The notes beneath the pieces were generated by a model, which saw only the letters and a list, made by a program, of their open reading frames with translations, searched no databases and was not told the origin of the DNA. This document shows, one piece after another, positions 1 to 8,298 of a stretch of 64,000 nucleotides of DNA (its first letter is position 1; every line of letters starts with the position of its first letter). The stretch spans positions 1 through 64,000 of the forward strand of contig NZ_VDOR01000007.1 of the NCBI RefSeq assembly GCF_007666205.1. Direction: 5' to 3'. A program made the position numbers and the translations under genes. Source of the stretch: Kocuria palustris. Lineage in GTDB: Bacteria; Actinomycetota; Actinomycetes; Actinomycetales; Micrococcaceae.

Positions 1-285
1 ACTCGCATTCTCCGGCCCATTATGGGCCAGACTCAGCGTGTCCACCACTCAGGGTTCATCCCCGTAGAACTGCGCAAGCTCGGCCGCACCCTGACCAGAC
101 GCGCCTGCGACGTCCTGGCCTACTTCGACCGGCCGCGCACGAGCAACGGACCTACCGAAGCCGTGAACGGTCGCCTCGAGCACCTGCGTGGCCTGGCCCT
201 CGGCTTCCGCAACCTCACCAACTACATAGCCCGCGCACTCCTCGAAGCCGGCGGATTCAGACCACACCTACACCCCGAATTGTGA
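1..285 (+). CDS. ISL3-family transposase, C-terminal part (5' end outside window)
   Basis: The reading frame is open from base 1 to the TGA at 283-285 and covers only the last 94 or so residues. The region with TSNGPTEAVNGRLEHLRG followed by GFRNLTNYIARALLEAGGFRP is characteristic of the C-terminal end of the DDE domain in ISL3 transposases, including the glutamate of the catalytic triad (in GPTEAVNG). The protein would cut and join the ends of its own element. A start codon is not visible, and whether the element is complete cannot be judged from this window. Confidence 0.85.
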   Translation, partial: TRILRPIMGQTQRVHHSGFIPVELRKLGRTLTRRACDVLAYFDRPRTSNGPTEAVNGRLEHLRGLALGFRNLTNYIARALLEAGGFRPHLHPEL

Positions 286-291
286 AGAGCC
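1..291 (+). mobile_element. Right end of an ISL3-family insertion sequence
   Basis: The element enters from the left edge and ends at base 291. Its last bases (284-291) read GAAGAGCC, the inverse of GGCTCTTC, which is the usual outer tip of ISL3-family terminal inverted repeats. The transposase stop codon overlaps this tip, as is common in compact elements of this family. From base 292 the sequence continues as a histidine kinase gene, so the boundary can be placed closely. ISL3 elements normally make 8-bp target duplications, which would make 292-299 (ACGAATGT) the right-hand copy. The left end and the other copy lie outside the window. Confidence 0.8.
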
Positions 292-537
292 ACGAATGTC
301 GTGCGGCACTCCGGCGCCTCGCGCTGCGTCGTGCACGCGGAGCCGGGCCGGCTGGTCGTCGAGGACGACGGCATCGGGCTGCCGGAGGAGCGCGGCGCGG
401 GCAGCGGCCTGCGGGGCCTGTCCGAGCGCGTGCAGCAGGCCGGCGGGCAGCTGAGTCTCGGGCCGTCCCGGCTGGGCGCACCCTGCGACCGACCGGGGAC
501 CCGCCTCGAGGTCATGCTGCCCCGGGCCGGCAGCTGA
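292..537 (+). pseudogene. Sensor histidine kinase, 3' remnant cut by the IS element
   Basis: The frame starting at 292 reads TNVVRHSGAS, the N-box of the ATPase domain of NarL-type (HisKA_3) kinases. It continues through DDGIGLP (G1 box) and GSGLRGLSERV (G2 box) to a stop at 535-537. The sensor, dimerisation and phospho-acceptor regions are missing because the insertion sequence joins at base 291. There is no good start codon, so the remnant is probably not translated as a useful protein. The response regulator begins 12 bases after the stop, as expected for a two-component operon that has lost its kinase. DesK-like kinases are the nearest match in style. Confidence 0.8.
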
Positions 538-549
538 GAGCCTGGGCCC

Positions 550-1164
550 ATGAGCTCCCCCATCCGAGTCCTGCTGGCCGATGACCAGGCCCTGGTGCGC
601 GGTGCCATGGCCGCCCTGCTGGGCCTCGAGGCCGATCTGGAGATCGTCGCCGAGACGGGCTCCGGCGCGCGGGTCGTCGAGCTGGCGCGCGAGCACCGCG
701 CAGACGTCGCCCTGCTGGACATCGAGATGCCCGGGGGCTCCGGGATCGACGCCGCCCGGGACCTGGGGGCCGCGGGACTGGCCTGCCGCGCGCTGATCGT
801 CACCACCTTCGGCCGGCCGGGATACCTGCGCCGTGCCCTGGACGCCGGCGCCAGCGGCTTCGTGGTGAAGGACACCCCCGCCGCGGAGCTCGCCCGGGCC
901 GTGCGGACGGTGCACTCCGGCGGGAGGGTCATCGACCCGTCGCTGGCCGAGGAGTCCCTGGTCGCCGGCGGCAGCCCGCTGACGGAGCGGGAGCGCGACG
1001 TCCTGCGCCTCGCCCTGGAGGGGGCCGCGGTCAAGGAGATGGCCTCTGCGCTGCACCTGTCCGCGGGGACCGTGCGCAATCACCTGTCCTCGGCGATCGG
1101 CAAGACCCACACCGCGAACCGAGCGGCCGCGGCGCGGGCGGCGCAGGACAACGGGTGGCTCTGA
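550..1164 (+). CDS. NarL/DesR-type response regulator
   Basis: This 204-residue protein has a receiver domain with the acidic pair D11-D12, phosphorylation site D57 (LLDIEMPG), switch threonines near T85 and K107 (VVKD). A LuxR-type helix-turn-helix follows from about residue 143 (LTERERDVLRLA, then KEMASALHLSAGTVRNHLSSAI). Length and domain order are normal for the family, and the sequence resembles DesR, which controls membrane lipid desaturation in Bacillus. Its cognate kinase directly upstream is disrupted by an insertion sequence, so the regulator may be orphaned, phosphorylated by another donor, or expressed from an outward promoter in the element. The target genes are not evident here. 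Confidence 0.9.
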   Translation: MSSPIRVLLADDQALVRGAMAALLGLEADLEIVAETGSGARVVELAREHRADVALLDIEMPGGSGIDAARDLGAAGLACRALIVTTFGRPGYLRRALDAGASGFVVKDTPAAELARAVRTVHSGGRVIDPSLAEESLVAGGSPLTERERDVLRLALEGAAVKEMASALHLSAGTVRNHLSSAIGKTHTANRAAAARAAQDNGWL

Positions 1165-1238
1165 GGCCGCCGTCGGACGGACGCGCGCCGGTCCGGGGCC
1201 ATCTGCGGCAACAACATGCAGTTCCCTGGGAATCTGCT

Positions 1239-1244
1239 TAGGCT
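1239..1244 (+). promoter_or_regulatory. Probable -10 box for the lipoprotein gene
   Basis: TAGGCT lies about 50 bases before the TTG start at 1295, in the only less GC-rich part of the gap after the response regulator. It fits the actinobacterial -10 pattern. I see no convincing -35 box. Confidence 0.4.
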
Positions 1245-1294
1245 CTGGGGGCTCGTCGGCCCCGCGACGGGCCCCTGATGATCTGGAGGATCCC

Positions 1295-2092
1295 TTGCCC
1301 CTGCGCTGCCCCGCCGTCGTGATCGGCGCTCTCGGACTGACCCTGGCCCTGTCCGCCTGCACCCCCGACTCCGCCGAGGACTCGGCTCAGGAGCCCGCCC
1401 CGGAGACCGTGACGGTCACGCAGACGGCCCCGGCTCCTGAGTCCCAGGAGGCCTCCGCAGAGGCCGACGACGACGCCTCGGCACAGGGGGGCTCCGCGCA
1501 GGAGGACTCCTCGGACGACGCGTCCGAGGAGCCCGAGGACCCGGAGTCCTCGGACAGCTCCGACGAGGCGGGGGATCCGGAGTCCTCCGAGGATTCCGAG
1601 GGCTCCGGCGCCCAGGAGGCGGCGGGCGCCGACGGCCTCAGCGCCCGCGGCAACATCCCCAAGCAGATCGGCGAGGAGGCGCGCCTGACGGCTTCCTCCG
1701 GCGACCAGGCCCTCGCCTTCACGGTGACCGGCATCCAGCCGGACTACCAGTGCACGGCTCCGTACGCGGAGGCGCCCGAGAACGAGTCCTTCGTGCGGAT
1801 CGACATCGAGGCGACCACCGGCTCGGCCGCGGACATGGAGGAGCTCTTCTACTCGGATTCGATGATGTTCAACCCGTTCGACTGGAAGTTCGTGGACTCC
1901 TCCGGCCGGACCGCCAACGAGACCAGCACGGCAGCCTCCTACATGTGCCTCGACGAGAACGAGGCCCTTCCCTCTGACATCGGCCCGGGCGAGAACGTGT
2001 CCGGCGCCCTCGTGCTGGACGTCACCGACTCCTCGGGGACCCTGGCCTTCCAGCCGGTCTACGACTCGGCCGGGTGGGAATGGAGCCTCTGA
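1295..2092 (+). CDS. Secreted lipoprotein with acidic linker and DUF4352-like domain
   Basis: The start is TTG at 1295, preceded by GGAGGA at 1285-1290. The N-terminus is a lipoprotein signal ending in LSAC, so the mature protein should be anchored to the outer face of the membrane through that cysteine. Residues of roughly 25-115 are a very acidic, serine-rich low-complexity linker. The C-terminal 140 residues look like a small beta-sandwich of the DUF4352/telokin-like kind, with two cysteines (YQCTAPY, YMCLDEN) that could form a disulphide. No enzymatic motif is visible. It is a monocistronic gene with its own terminator. The fold assignment is tentative. Confidence 0.75.
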   Translation: MPLRCPAVVIGALGLTLALSACTPDSAEDSAQEPAPETVTVTQTAPAPESQEASAEADDDASAQGGSAQEDSSDDASEEPEDPESSDSSDEAGDPESSEDSEGSGAQEAAGADGLSARGNIPKQIGEEARLTASSGDQALAFTVTGIQPDYQCTAPYAEAPENESFVRIDIEATTGSAADMEELFYSDSMMFNPFDWKFVDSSGRTANETSTAASYMCLDENEALPSDIGPGENVSGALVLDVTDSSGTLAFQPVYDSAGWEWSL

Positions 2093-2119
2093 TCGGCTGA
2101 CCCCCTCAGCTGCCGCACG

Positions 2120-2148
2120 GCGCGGTCCCGCCTCGGGCGGGGCCGCGC
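2120..2148 (+). terminator. Hairpin terminator after the lipoprotein gene
   Basis: Arms of 13 bases (2120-2132 and 2136-2148) pair with one G-T wobble around a 3-base loop, 27 bases after the stop. There is no U-tract, as is usual in such GC-rich genomes. Confidence 0.6.
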
Positions 2149-2182
2149 TGTGCTGTCGGAGGCCCCTGAGAATCTGACGGGC

Positions 2183-3526
2183 ATGGAACAGAGCCCCGCC
2201 CTCGCCGTCGTCATCCCGCTGCTGCTGTTCCTCGCGGGGGCCGCGGCCGGGCTGGCCGTGGGGTGGCTTCTGGCCTCCCGCCGCGCCGAGCCCGCGGCCC
2301 AGGAGCAGGAGATCGCGGCCCTGCGGCAGGAGAACACGGAGCTCGAGCGCCGTCTGGCCACGGCCGCGGAGAGCTCCCGCCTGCAGACCGAGCGGGTGGA
2401 GGCGCTGGAGGAGCGCTCGGCGCAGGATCAGGACGTGCTCACCGCGCTGGCACCGCTGGCCGATCGGCTGCGCGGGGTCCAGGAGCACGTGACCCGGATG
2501 GAGAAGGATCGTTCGCAGCAGTTCGGGGAGGTCACCCGTGCGCTCGAGCAGGCCCGGGACTCCGATGCCGAGCTGCAGCGCGTCACGGGCTCCCTGGCGG
2601 GGTCCCTGCGCTCGAACTCCGCTCGCGGCACCTGGGGCGAGATCCAGCTGCGCCGCGTGGTCGAGGCCGCCGGCATGCTGCGCCACGTGGACTTCGACGA
2701 GCAGGTCCACGTGCGCACGGAGGACGGAGCCCATCGTCCGGACATGGTCGTGCGGCTGCCCGGCGAGCAGCGGCTCATCGTGGACTCCAAGGCGCCCATG
2801 GCCTCCTACCTGAAGGCCCAGGACCTCCAGGACGACGGCTCGGATCAGGTCCGCGCCGCACGCGCCGAGCTGAGGACGGCCCACGCCGATGCTCTGCGGA
2901 CCCACGTGGACCAGCTGGCCTCCAAGAAGTACTGGACCTCGGCCGTCGGCTCCCCCGAGCTCGTGCTGTGCTTCGTCCCGGTGGAGTCGGCCCTGTCGGC
3001 AGCCCTGGAGACGGACCCCTCCCTGCTCGATCACGCCGCATCGCGCAATGTGGCGCTCGTGTCGCCGGTATCGCTGCTGGCCTCGCTCAAGGCGGTCGCC
3101 TTCTCGTGGCGGCAGGAGTCGCTGGCCCAGGACGCCGCGCAGCTGCTGCAGCTCTCCCGCGATCTCTATGACCGCCTGGGCACCGTGGGCGGGCACCTCA
3201 GCGCCATGGGCGGCTCGATCCGACGCTCGGTGGAGACCTACAACAAGCTCGTGGGATCGCTCGAGACCCGCGTGCTGCCCACCGCTCGCCGGCTCAACGA
3301 CCTGGATGTCACCGCCGCCGCCGACGATCGGCTGGAGACCTCGACCGTGGAGGCCACGCCCCGGGCGATCACCGCTCCCGAGCTGCTCGAGACGGCGCCC
3401 GGGGGCGGCGCAGACCCGTCGCAGACGGACCGCGGCTCGGAGCGCTCTGACAGGCCGGAGACCACCGCCGGGCAGGGACGTCCCCACCGGGCGGGATCAC
3501 CGGGCGGGGACGCTCGGAGCTCCTGA
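2183..3526 (+). CDS. rmuC: DNA recombination protein RmuC
   Basis: RmuC family proteins limit DNA inversions and are thought to act as membrane-anchored nucleases. The 447-residue product has an N-terminal membrane helix (residues 8-30), a coiled coil rich in Glu, Gln and Arg (about 35-150), then the conserved RmuC domain, recognisable from RGTWGEIQLRRVVEAAGML, RPDMVVRLPG and VDSKAPMASYL. The C-terminal tail is disordered. I chose ATG 2183 rather than the upstream GTG at 2150 because it puts the membrane helix at the N-terminus and because GAATCT (2170-2175) is spaced as a leaderless -10 box. The gene converges on ispH. Confidence 0.9.
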   Translation: MEQSPALAVVIPLLLFLAGAAAGLAVGWLLASRRAEPAAQEQEIAALRQENTELERRLATAAESSRLQTERVEALEERSAQDQDVLTALAPLADRLRGVQEHVTRMEKDRSQQFGEVTRALEQARDSDAELQRVTGSLAGSLRSNSARGTWGEIQLRRVVEAAGMLRHVDFDEQVHVRTEDGAHRPDMVVRLPGEQRLIVDSKAPMASYLKAQDLQDDGSDQVRAARAELRTAHADALRTHVDQLASKKYWTSAVGSPELVLCFVPVESALSAALETDPSLLDHAASRNVALVSPVSLLASLKAVAFSWRQESLAQDAAQLLQLSRDLYDRLGTVGGHLSAMGGSIRRSVETYNKLVGSLETRVLPTARRLNDLDVTAAADDRLETSTVEATPRAITAPELLETAPGGGADPSQTDRGSERSDRPETTAGQGRPHRAGSPGGDARSS

Positions 3527-3573
3527 GACCCGCGCGGGCCCCGGCGGGGCGTCAGGCGAGCCCCGGCCGCGTC

Positions 3574-4656
3574 TCAGCGGGGCGGGCGCGCTCCGCGGCC
3601 GCCCAGGTTGCGGGAGGCGTCGCCGTCGGCCGACAGCCGCGCCCGCAGCTCCTTGGGCAGGGAGAACAGGATGTCCTCCTCGGCCGTGACGACCTCCTCG
3701 ACGTCGTCGTAGCCGTACTCGGCCAGCAGGGCCATGACGTCGCGGACCAGGACCTCGGGCACCGAGGCGCCGGAGGTCACGCCCACGGTGCGCACGCCCT
3801 CGAACCAGGCCTCGTCGACCTCGTTCGCATTGTCCACCCGCTCGGCGCGGGCGGCCCCGTACTCGGCGGCGACCTCCTTGAGCCGCACCGAGTTCGAGGA
3901 GTTCGGCGAGCCCACCACGATCACCAGGTCCGTGCGGGGCGCGATCTCCTTGATGGCGCCCTGGCGGTTGGACGTCGCGTAGCAGATGTCGTCGGAGGGC
4001 GGGTCCTGCAGGTTCGGGAAGCGCTCGCGCAGGGCCGTGACGATCTCGAGCGTCTCGTCCACGGACAGCGTGGTCTGCGACAGCCACACGAGGTTGTCCG
4101 GGTCCTCGACCTCGAGGTGCTCCACGTCCTCCGGGCCGTTGACGATGATCGTGCGGTCCGGGGCCTCGCCGAAGGTGCCCTCGACCTCCTCGTGGCCCAC
4201 GTGGCCGATCAGCAGGATCTGGCGGCCCTGCTTGGCGAAGCGCACGGCCTCGCGATGCACCTTGGTCACCAGGGGGCAGGTGGCGTCGATGGTCTGCAGC
4301 CCGCGCTCGGCGGCCGACTGCACGACGGCCGGGGAGACGCCGTGGGCCGAGAACACGAGCAGCGAGCCCTCGGGGACCTCGTCGACCTCCTCGACGAACA
4401 CGGCGCCGTCGGCCTCGAGCGTCTGCACGACGTGCTTGTTGTGCACGATCTCCTTGCGCACGTAGACGGGGGATCCGTAGTGCGCCAGGGCCTTCTCGAC
4501 GGCGATCACCGCCCGGTCCACGCCGGCGCAGTAGCCGCGGGGCGAGGCGAGCAGGACCTTCTTCCGCCCCTCGACGGGCGCGGCGGCCTCGATCTCCTGG
4601 GGAGAGCGGCGCTCGCGCGGGACGACGGGCATGGAGAGTGCGACGGGAGCGGACAT
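3574..4656 (-). CDS. ispH: 4-hydroxy-3-methylbut-2-enyl diphosphate reductase
   Basis: This is the last enzyme of the methylerythritol phosphate pathway, reducing HMBPP to isopentenyl and dimethylallyl diphosphate with an oxygen-sensitive iron-sulphur cluster. The three cluster cysteines are present in [12 protein letters not shown] (C43), IDATCPLV (C127) and [11 protein letters not shown] (C225), and the substrate-binding motifs FSAHGV and SPNSSNS are intact. At 360 residues it is slightly longer than most homologues because of both tails. ATG 4656 is preferred over ATG 4665 because a TAGAAT box ends 7 bases before it and overlaps the earlier ATG. The gene stands alone and diverges from no close neighbour. 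Confidence 0.97.
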   Translation of the reverse strand: MSAPVALSMPVVPRERRSPQEIEAAAPVEGRKKVLLASPRGYCAGVDRAVIAVEKALAHYGSPVYVRKEIVHNKHVVQTLEADGAVFVEEVDEVPEGSLLVFSAHGVSPAVVQSAAERGLQTIDATCPLVTKVHREAVRFAKQGRQILLIGHVGHEEVEGTFGEAPDRTIIVNGPEDVEHLEVEDPDNLVWLSQTTLSVDETLEIVTALRERFPNLQDPPSDDICYATSNRQGAIKEIAPRTDLVIVVGSPNSSNSVRLKEVAAEYGAARAERVDNANEVDEAWFEGVRTVGVTSGASVPEVLVRDVMALLAEYGYDDVEEVVTAEEDILFSLPKELRARLSADGDASRNLGGRGARPPR

Positions 4657-4663
4657 GCCCCGC

Positions 4664-4669
4664 ATTCTA
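4664..4669 (-). promoter_or_regulatory. Leaderless-type -10 box of ispH
   Basis: On the minus strand TAGAAT is followed by 7 bases and then the ATG at 4656. This spacing puts the transcription start at or next to the start codon. Confidence 0.6.
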
Positions 4670-4761
4670 CGGGCTCCCCCGGTGCCGGGGACATGTCATG
4701 CAAGTCACCGGCCCGCACTTCCGGCTTCGGGCCGCGACGCCCAGGCCCCTGCCTGCCGGCC

Positions 4762-5808
4762 TCAGCCCTCGATGACGCGCCGACCGCTGCGTCGGCTCAG
4801 ATCCGCCAGCGAGCCGTCCGCGGCGTCCCCGTCGGCCCCGGCCCTCCAGGTCAGGCGCACGACGCACAGCACGAGACCCGCGAGGGTCAGGATCGCGCCG
4901 GCCCAGATCCAGGGCGCCAGGTGCTCCTCCAGGCCCGTTCCCAGCACGGCCATGAGCCGCTCCAGGACGGTCCGGGCGACCCCCTCGAGCTCCGGGGAGG
5001 CCAGCAGGTCCTCCGCGAAGCTCTGCATGGCCGCTCCGGCCGCGATCACCCCGCCCAGCAGGCCCAGACCTGCTCCCACGAGCACCCATTCGCGGTGCCG
5101 TGCGATCAGCAGGGCCAGGACGACCCCGGCGACGGCGCCGGCCCACCAGTACGGGGCCTGCTGCGCGATCGCCGCGATCAGGTCCAGGACGGGCCCGGTC
5201 GCGGAGTCCGGCACGGTGAGCATGCCGTCGGAGCTGCCGAAGAGGTCCATGGACCCCAGGTCGATCTCCAGGCCCATCGGGAGGCGGTCGCTCACCGCCG
5301 TCGTCAGCCCGTCGATGACCGGGGCGATCTCGAGCTGCAGGTCCTCGGGTGCCCCGTCGGGTCCCGCCGCGGCCGCGACATTGGCGTCGTAGGTGCCCTC
5401 GAGGACCTCGCGCACGTCCTGCGAGTACAGGTCGCTGTCCAGGTAGCCGCCCAGCACGTCCTGCGCGGCGCGGTCCGCGTAGTCCTTCATGAGCCCGCCC
5501 AGCGGCACGCCGCCGGTGTCGATGTCCTGCACGGCCTCGGACGTGGTCTCCAGCGCCGTGGCCTCGAGCTCGTCGCGCAGCTGCTGGTCGGAGAGCAGCT
5601 GCTCGGACAGCGCGGCGAACCCCCCGCGGTCCATGATCGTGTCGTCCACCCAGGTGGTCAGCAGGGCGACGACCGCGGCGAGCCCCGCGCACAGCGCCAG
5701 CACGGCGGCCAGGACGGTGCGCACCCACCCGAGCGGGCCGGTGCGCCGCTCCGGCGATCCCTCCCGGGTGAGGTGGCCCTCGGCGCTCTTGCGGCTCGCG
5801 GCAGTCAT
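4762..5808 (-). CDS. Multi-spanning membrane protein of unknown function
   Basis: The 348-residue protein starts at ATG 5808, supported by TAGCGT 7 bases upstream. It has one membrane helix after a charged N-terminus (about residues 26-50), a long hydrophilic, acidic extracytoplasmic region (about 50-215), then three further helices (around AGAVAGVVLALLIA, GAGLGLLGGVIAAGAAM and WIWAGAILTLAGLVLCVV). The pattern of a large external loop between the first and later helices occurs in actinobacterial hypothetical membrane proteins with proposed roles at the cell surface. I recognise no catalytic motif and assign no function. It diverges from xseA with only 85 bases between start codons. Confidence 0.7.
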   Translation of the reverse strand: MTAASRKSAEGHLTREGSPERRTGPLGWVRTVLAAVLALCAGLAAVVALLTTWVDDTIMDRGGFAALSEQLLSDQQLRDELEATALETTSEAVQDIDTGGVPLGGLMKDYADRAAQDVLGGYLDSDLYSQDVREVLEGTYDANVAAAAGPDGAPEDLQLEIAPVIDGLTTAVSDRLPMGLEIDLGSMDLFGSSDGMLTVPDSATGPVLDLIAAIAQQAPYWWAGAVAGVVLALLIARHREWVLVGAGLGLLGGVIAAGAAMQSFAEDLLASPELEGVARTVLERLMAVLGTGLEEHLAPWIWAGAILTLAGLVLCVVRLTWRAGADGDAADGSLADLSRRSGRRVIEG

Positions 5809-5815
5809 GTCCACC

Positions 5816-5821
5816 ACGCTA
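5816..5821 (-). promoter_or_regulatory. Leaderless-type -10 box of the membrane protein gene
   Basis: TAGCGT on the minus strand ends 7 bases before ATG 5808. It shares the short divergent region with the xseA promoter. Confidence 0.5.
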
Positions 5822-5880
5822 CCGGCCCCGCGGCCGTCCACCGCGCGACGTCGGATCCGGTTCGCCCGACCGTCAGGTGG

Positions 5881-5886
5881 TATGCA
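5881..5886 (+). promoter_or_regulatory. Leaderless-type -10 box of xseA
   Basis: TATGCA is followed by 7 bases and ATG 5894. The same bases contain an alternative in-frame ATG (5882), which this reading makes part of the promoter rather than the gene. Confidence 0.5.
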
Positions 5887-5893
5887 TGAGGGC

Positions 5894-7183
5894 ATGAGCG
5901 ATCCGTCCCCCGACGACGGCGACCGCCCCGCGCTGGCCCCGCGGGCCGGGCTGACCACGCCGGAGAACCCCTGGCCGCTGCGGCTGCTGTCCGAGAACCT
6001 GCATGCCTACATCGCCCGCTGCGATCCCACGTGGGTCGAGGGCCAGGTCATCGAGCTGAACCGACGGGCGCGAGTGACGTATCTGACCCTGCGCGACGTC
6101 GACGAGGAGATCTCCGTCCCCGTCACGCTGTTCGCCCGGGAGATGCAGGCCATGACCACTCCGCTGGAGAAGGGCATGCGCGTGGTCGCTCAGGTCCGCC
6201 CGGACTTCTGGACCAAGACGGGGCGTCTGTCCATGATCGGGCACGGCGTGCGCCCGGTGGGCCTGGGCGATCTGCTGGTGCGGATCGAGCAGCTGCGCCG
6301 GGCCCTGGCCCAGGAGGGCCTCTTCGACCCCGAGCGCAAGCAGCCCATCCCGCCCCTGCCCCGGCGCGTGGGGCTGATCACGGGGCGCAACTCGGATGCG
6401 GAGAAGGACGTCGTGCGCAACGCGACGCTGCGCTGGCCCTCCGTGCAGTTCGAGATCCGCAATGTCGCCGTGCAGGGCGCGTCCGCCGTCGGCCAGGTCA
6501 TGGGCGCGCTGGCGGAGCTCGACGCCCATCCGGACGTGGACGTCATCGTGATCGCCCGCGGCGGCGGCGCGTTCGAGGACCTGCTGCCGTTCAGCGACGA
6601 GCAGCTCGTCCGGGCGGTCGCCGAGGCCTCGACCCCCGTCGTCTCGGCCATCGGGCACGAGAACGACCAGCCGCTGCTCGACCACGTGGCCGACGTCCGG
6701 GCGTCGACCCCCACGGACGCCGGCAAGCGGGTGGTCCCCGACCTCGTCGAGGAGAAGGCGAACGTGGCCCGCGCCCGGGCCGTGCTCGACCGCGCCGTGA
6801 CGCAGTTCCTGGACCGCGAGCGCAGCGCCCTGGAGTCCCTCCGGTCCCGTCCCGCCCTGCAGCAGCCCGAGGGGATGATCCTGGTGCGCGAGGAGGACGT
6901 CGACCGCCTGCGCGAGCGCGCCCAGCGCACCACCGCCCACCGCATCGAGCGGGACCGCACCGCGATCGAGCAGATGAAGCTGCGCGTGCGGGCCCTGTCC
7001 CCCCAGGAGACCCTCAACCGCGGCTACGCGGTGGTCCAGGACCACGACGGCGCCGTGGTCCGCTCCGCCGAGCAGGTGACCGTGGACGACGAGCTCACGG
7101 TGCGCCTGTCCGCCGGCGAGCTGACGGTTCAGGCCCGGGCCGTCTCCGACCGCCGCCCCGGCCAGCGCCGCGACGACGACTGA
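5894..7183 (+). CDS. xseA: Exodeoxyribonuclease VII large subunit
   Basis: XseA is the catalytic subunit of exonuclease VII, which degrades single-stranded DNA from either end during repair. The 429-residue product has the N-terminal OB-fold (about residues 25-125, with WVEGQVIELNRR and MRVVAQVRPDFW) and the exonuclease VII domain with the signature GLITGRNSDAEKDV, VIARGGGAFEDLLPF and SAIGHENDQPLLD. The C-terminus carries the usual long charged helix and the ETLNRGYAVV segment. xseB follows after 39 bases, giving a two-gene operon. The start is chosen from the -10 spacing; ATG 5882 would add only four residues. Confidence 0.97.
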   Translation: MSDPSPDDGDRPALAPRAGLTTPENPWPLRLLSENLHAYIARCDPTWVEGQVIELNRRARVTYLTLRDVDEEISVPVTLFAREMQAMTTPLEKGMRVVAQVRPDFWTKTGRLSMIGHGVRPVGLGDLLVRIEQLRRALAQEGLFDPERKQPIPPLPRRVGLITGRNSDAEKDVVRNATLRWPSVQFEIRNVAVQGASAVGQVMGALAELDAHPDVDVIVIARGGGAFEDLLPFSDEQLVRAVAEASTPVVSAIGHENDQPLLDHVADVRASTPTDAGKRVVPDLVEEKANVARARAVLDRAVTQFLDRERSALESLRSRPALQQPEGMILVREEDVDRLRERAQRTTAHRIERDRTAIEQMKLRVRALSPQETLNRGYAVVQDHDGAVVRSAEQVTVDDELTVRLSAGELTVQARAVSDRRPGQRRDDD

Positions 7184-7222
7184 TCCGCCCGCCCCAGACC
7201 CGCATCGAAAGGACCCCGCATC

Positions 7223-7486
7223 ATGAGCGAGACCGCCCCCTCCTCCCCCGGCGCCGCCCCGGACCTCTCCGACATCGAGTCCATGGGCTACGAGCAGGCC
7301 CGCGAGGAGCTCGTGGCCACCGTGACGAAGCTCGAGGCCGGCGGCACGGCCCTCGAGGAGTCGCTCGCGCTGTGGGAGCGCGGCGAGGCCCTGGCCAACC
7401 GCTGCGAGCAGTGGCTCGACGGCGCCCGCGACCGGCTCGAGGCCGCCCGGGCCCGCCGCGAGGACTCCGAGGACGCGCAGGACTGA
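7223..7486 (+). CDS. xseB: Exodeoxyribonuclease VII small subunit
   Basis: The small subunit coats the helical arm of XseA, with several copies per large subunit. The 87-residue product contains the conserved core YEQAREELVATVTKLEAG, then LEESLALWERGEALANRC, which covers the whole family domain. A ribosome site (AAAGGA) precedes ATG 7223. Short low-complexity tails flank the domain. It directly follows xseA and converges on a tetR gene 25 bases downstream, with no clear hairpin in between. Confidence 0.96.
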   Translation: MSETAPSSPGAAPDLSDIESMGYEQAREELVATVTKLEAGGTALEESLALWERGEALANRCEQWLDGARDRLEAARARREDSEDAQD

Positions 7487-7511
7487 GGCTCCTGCTGCCC
7501 CCGGGCCCCGC

Positions 7512-8057
7512 TCAGTCCGCCGGGCGCATCCGCTCGACGGCCTCGAGCAGCTGGGCCATGACCGCCTCGCGCTGCGCGGCCCGGTCCGCGAGGATTCCCA
7601 GGGCCGCATTCTGGTAGAGGCCGTCTCCCATGTGCAGCACGGCCTGGGCGATCACGGGATCGCCGAGCTCGCCCAGCAGCAGGCGGTACCACCAGCCCTC
7701 GAGCTCCAGCAGCGCCTCCCGGGCTCCGCGGTCGCCGCTCTGGACCAGGCGGGAGGCGGTGAGGATCGAGCGGTCCAGCGGCGAGTCCTCCCACAGCGAG
7801 GCGCGCAGGAAGGCTCGCGCCGCGCCCTCCGGGGACTCGGCGATCGCCCGCGCCCCCTCGGCCGCCAGGGCCCGCATCCGCTCCACCGACGCGTCGGCCA
7901 GATCCTGGCGCGTCGAGAAGTGGTAGAGCAGCCCGCCCTTGGAGACGCCGGCGCGGGCCGCGACCGCCTCGAGGGTCGCCGCCCGCTCCCCGTCCTCGAC
8001 GACCGTCCGGTCGAACGCCTCGATGAGCCGCTCTCGTGCCTCGGGCCTGCGCGCCAC
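7512..8057 (-). CDS. TetR-family repressor, probably of the adjacent exporter
   Basis: This 181-residue regulator has the TetR helix-turn-helix at residues 25-50 (LEAVAARAGVSKGGLLYHFSTRQDL), followed by a divergent ligand-binding domain with a TetR_C-like pattern. It starts with GTG 8057 behind GGAAGGA. It is divergent from an MFS drug exporter, and the region between them holds a perfect 6-2-6 palindrome, the classic arrangement for a local repressor released by the exporter's substrate. The ligand cannot be predicted from sequence. Confidence 0.9.
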   Translation of the reverse strand: MARRPEARERLIEAFDRTVVEDGERAATLEAVAARAGVSKGGLLYHFSTRQDLADASVERMRALAAEGARAIAESPEGAARAFLRASLWEDSPLDRSILTASRLVQSGDRGAREALLELEGWWYRLLLGELGDPVIAQAVLHMGDGLYQNAALGILADRAAQREAVMAQLLEAVERMRPAD

Positions 8058-8168
8058 GTTCCGTCCTTCCGCCGCCGCACCGGCGGCCGAGCTGGTCCTG
8101 GTCCCGGGCGGATGCGCATGCCGCGGACCCCGTTCCCGGTGAGCCGCGCGACACTCGCGTGCTGCCCG

Positions 8169-8182
8169 ACCGTCCAGACGGT
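8169..8182. promoter_or_regulatory. Palindromic operator between tetR and the MFS gene
   Basis: ACCGTC-CA-GACGGT is a perfect inverted repeat and runs directly into TACAGT (8182-8187), a possible -10 box of the exporter gene. It is the best candidate site for the adjacent TetR protein. A second perfect palindrome, GATGACGTCATC at 8214-8225, lies 32 bases further on inside the probable leader. Confidence 0.55.
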
Positions 8183-8298
8183 ACAGTTACGCGGGCGCCG
8201 CTGTCACGGCGCCGATGACGTCATCCGCTCGTCCGAGTCGCCGGTGAGGCCCTGCCCCGGCTCGCGCTCACGAGCCGAGATCAGGTGAGGAGGTCCGT

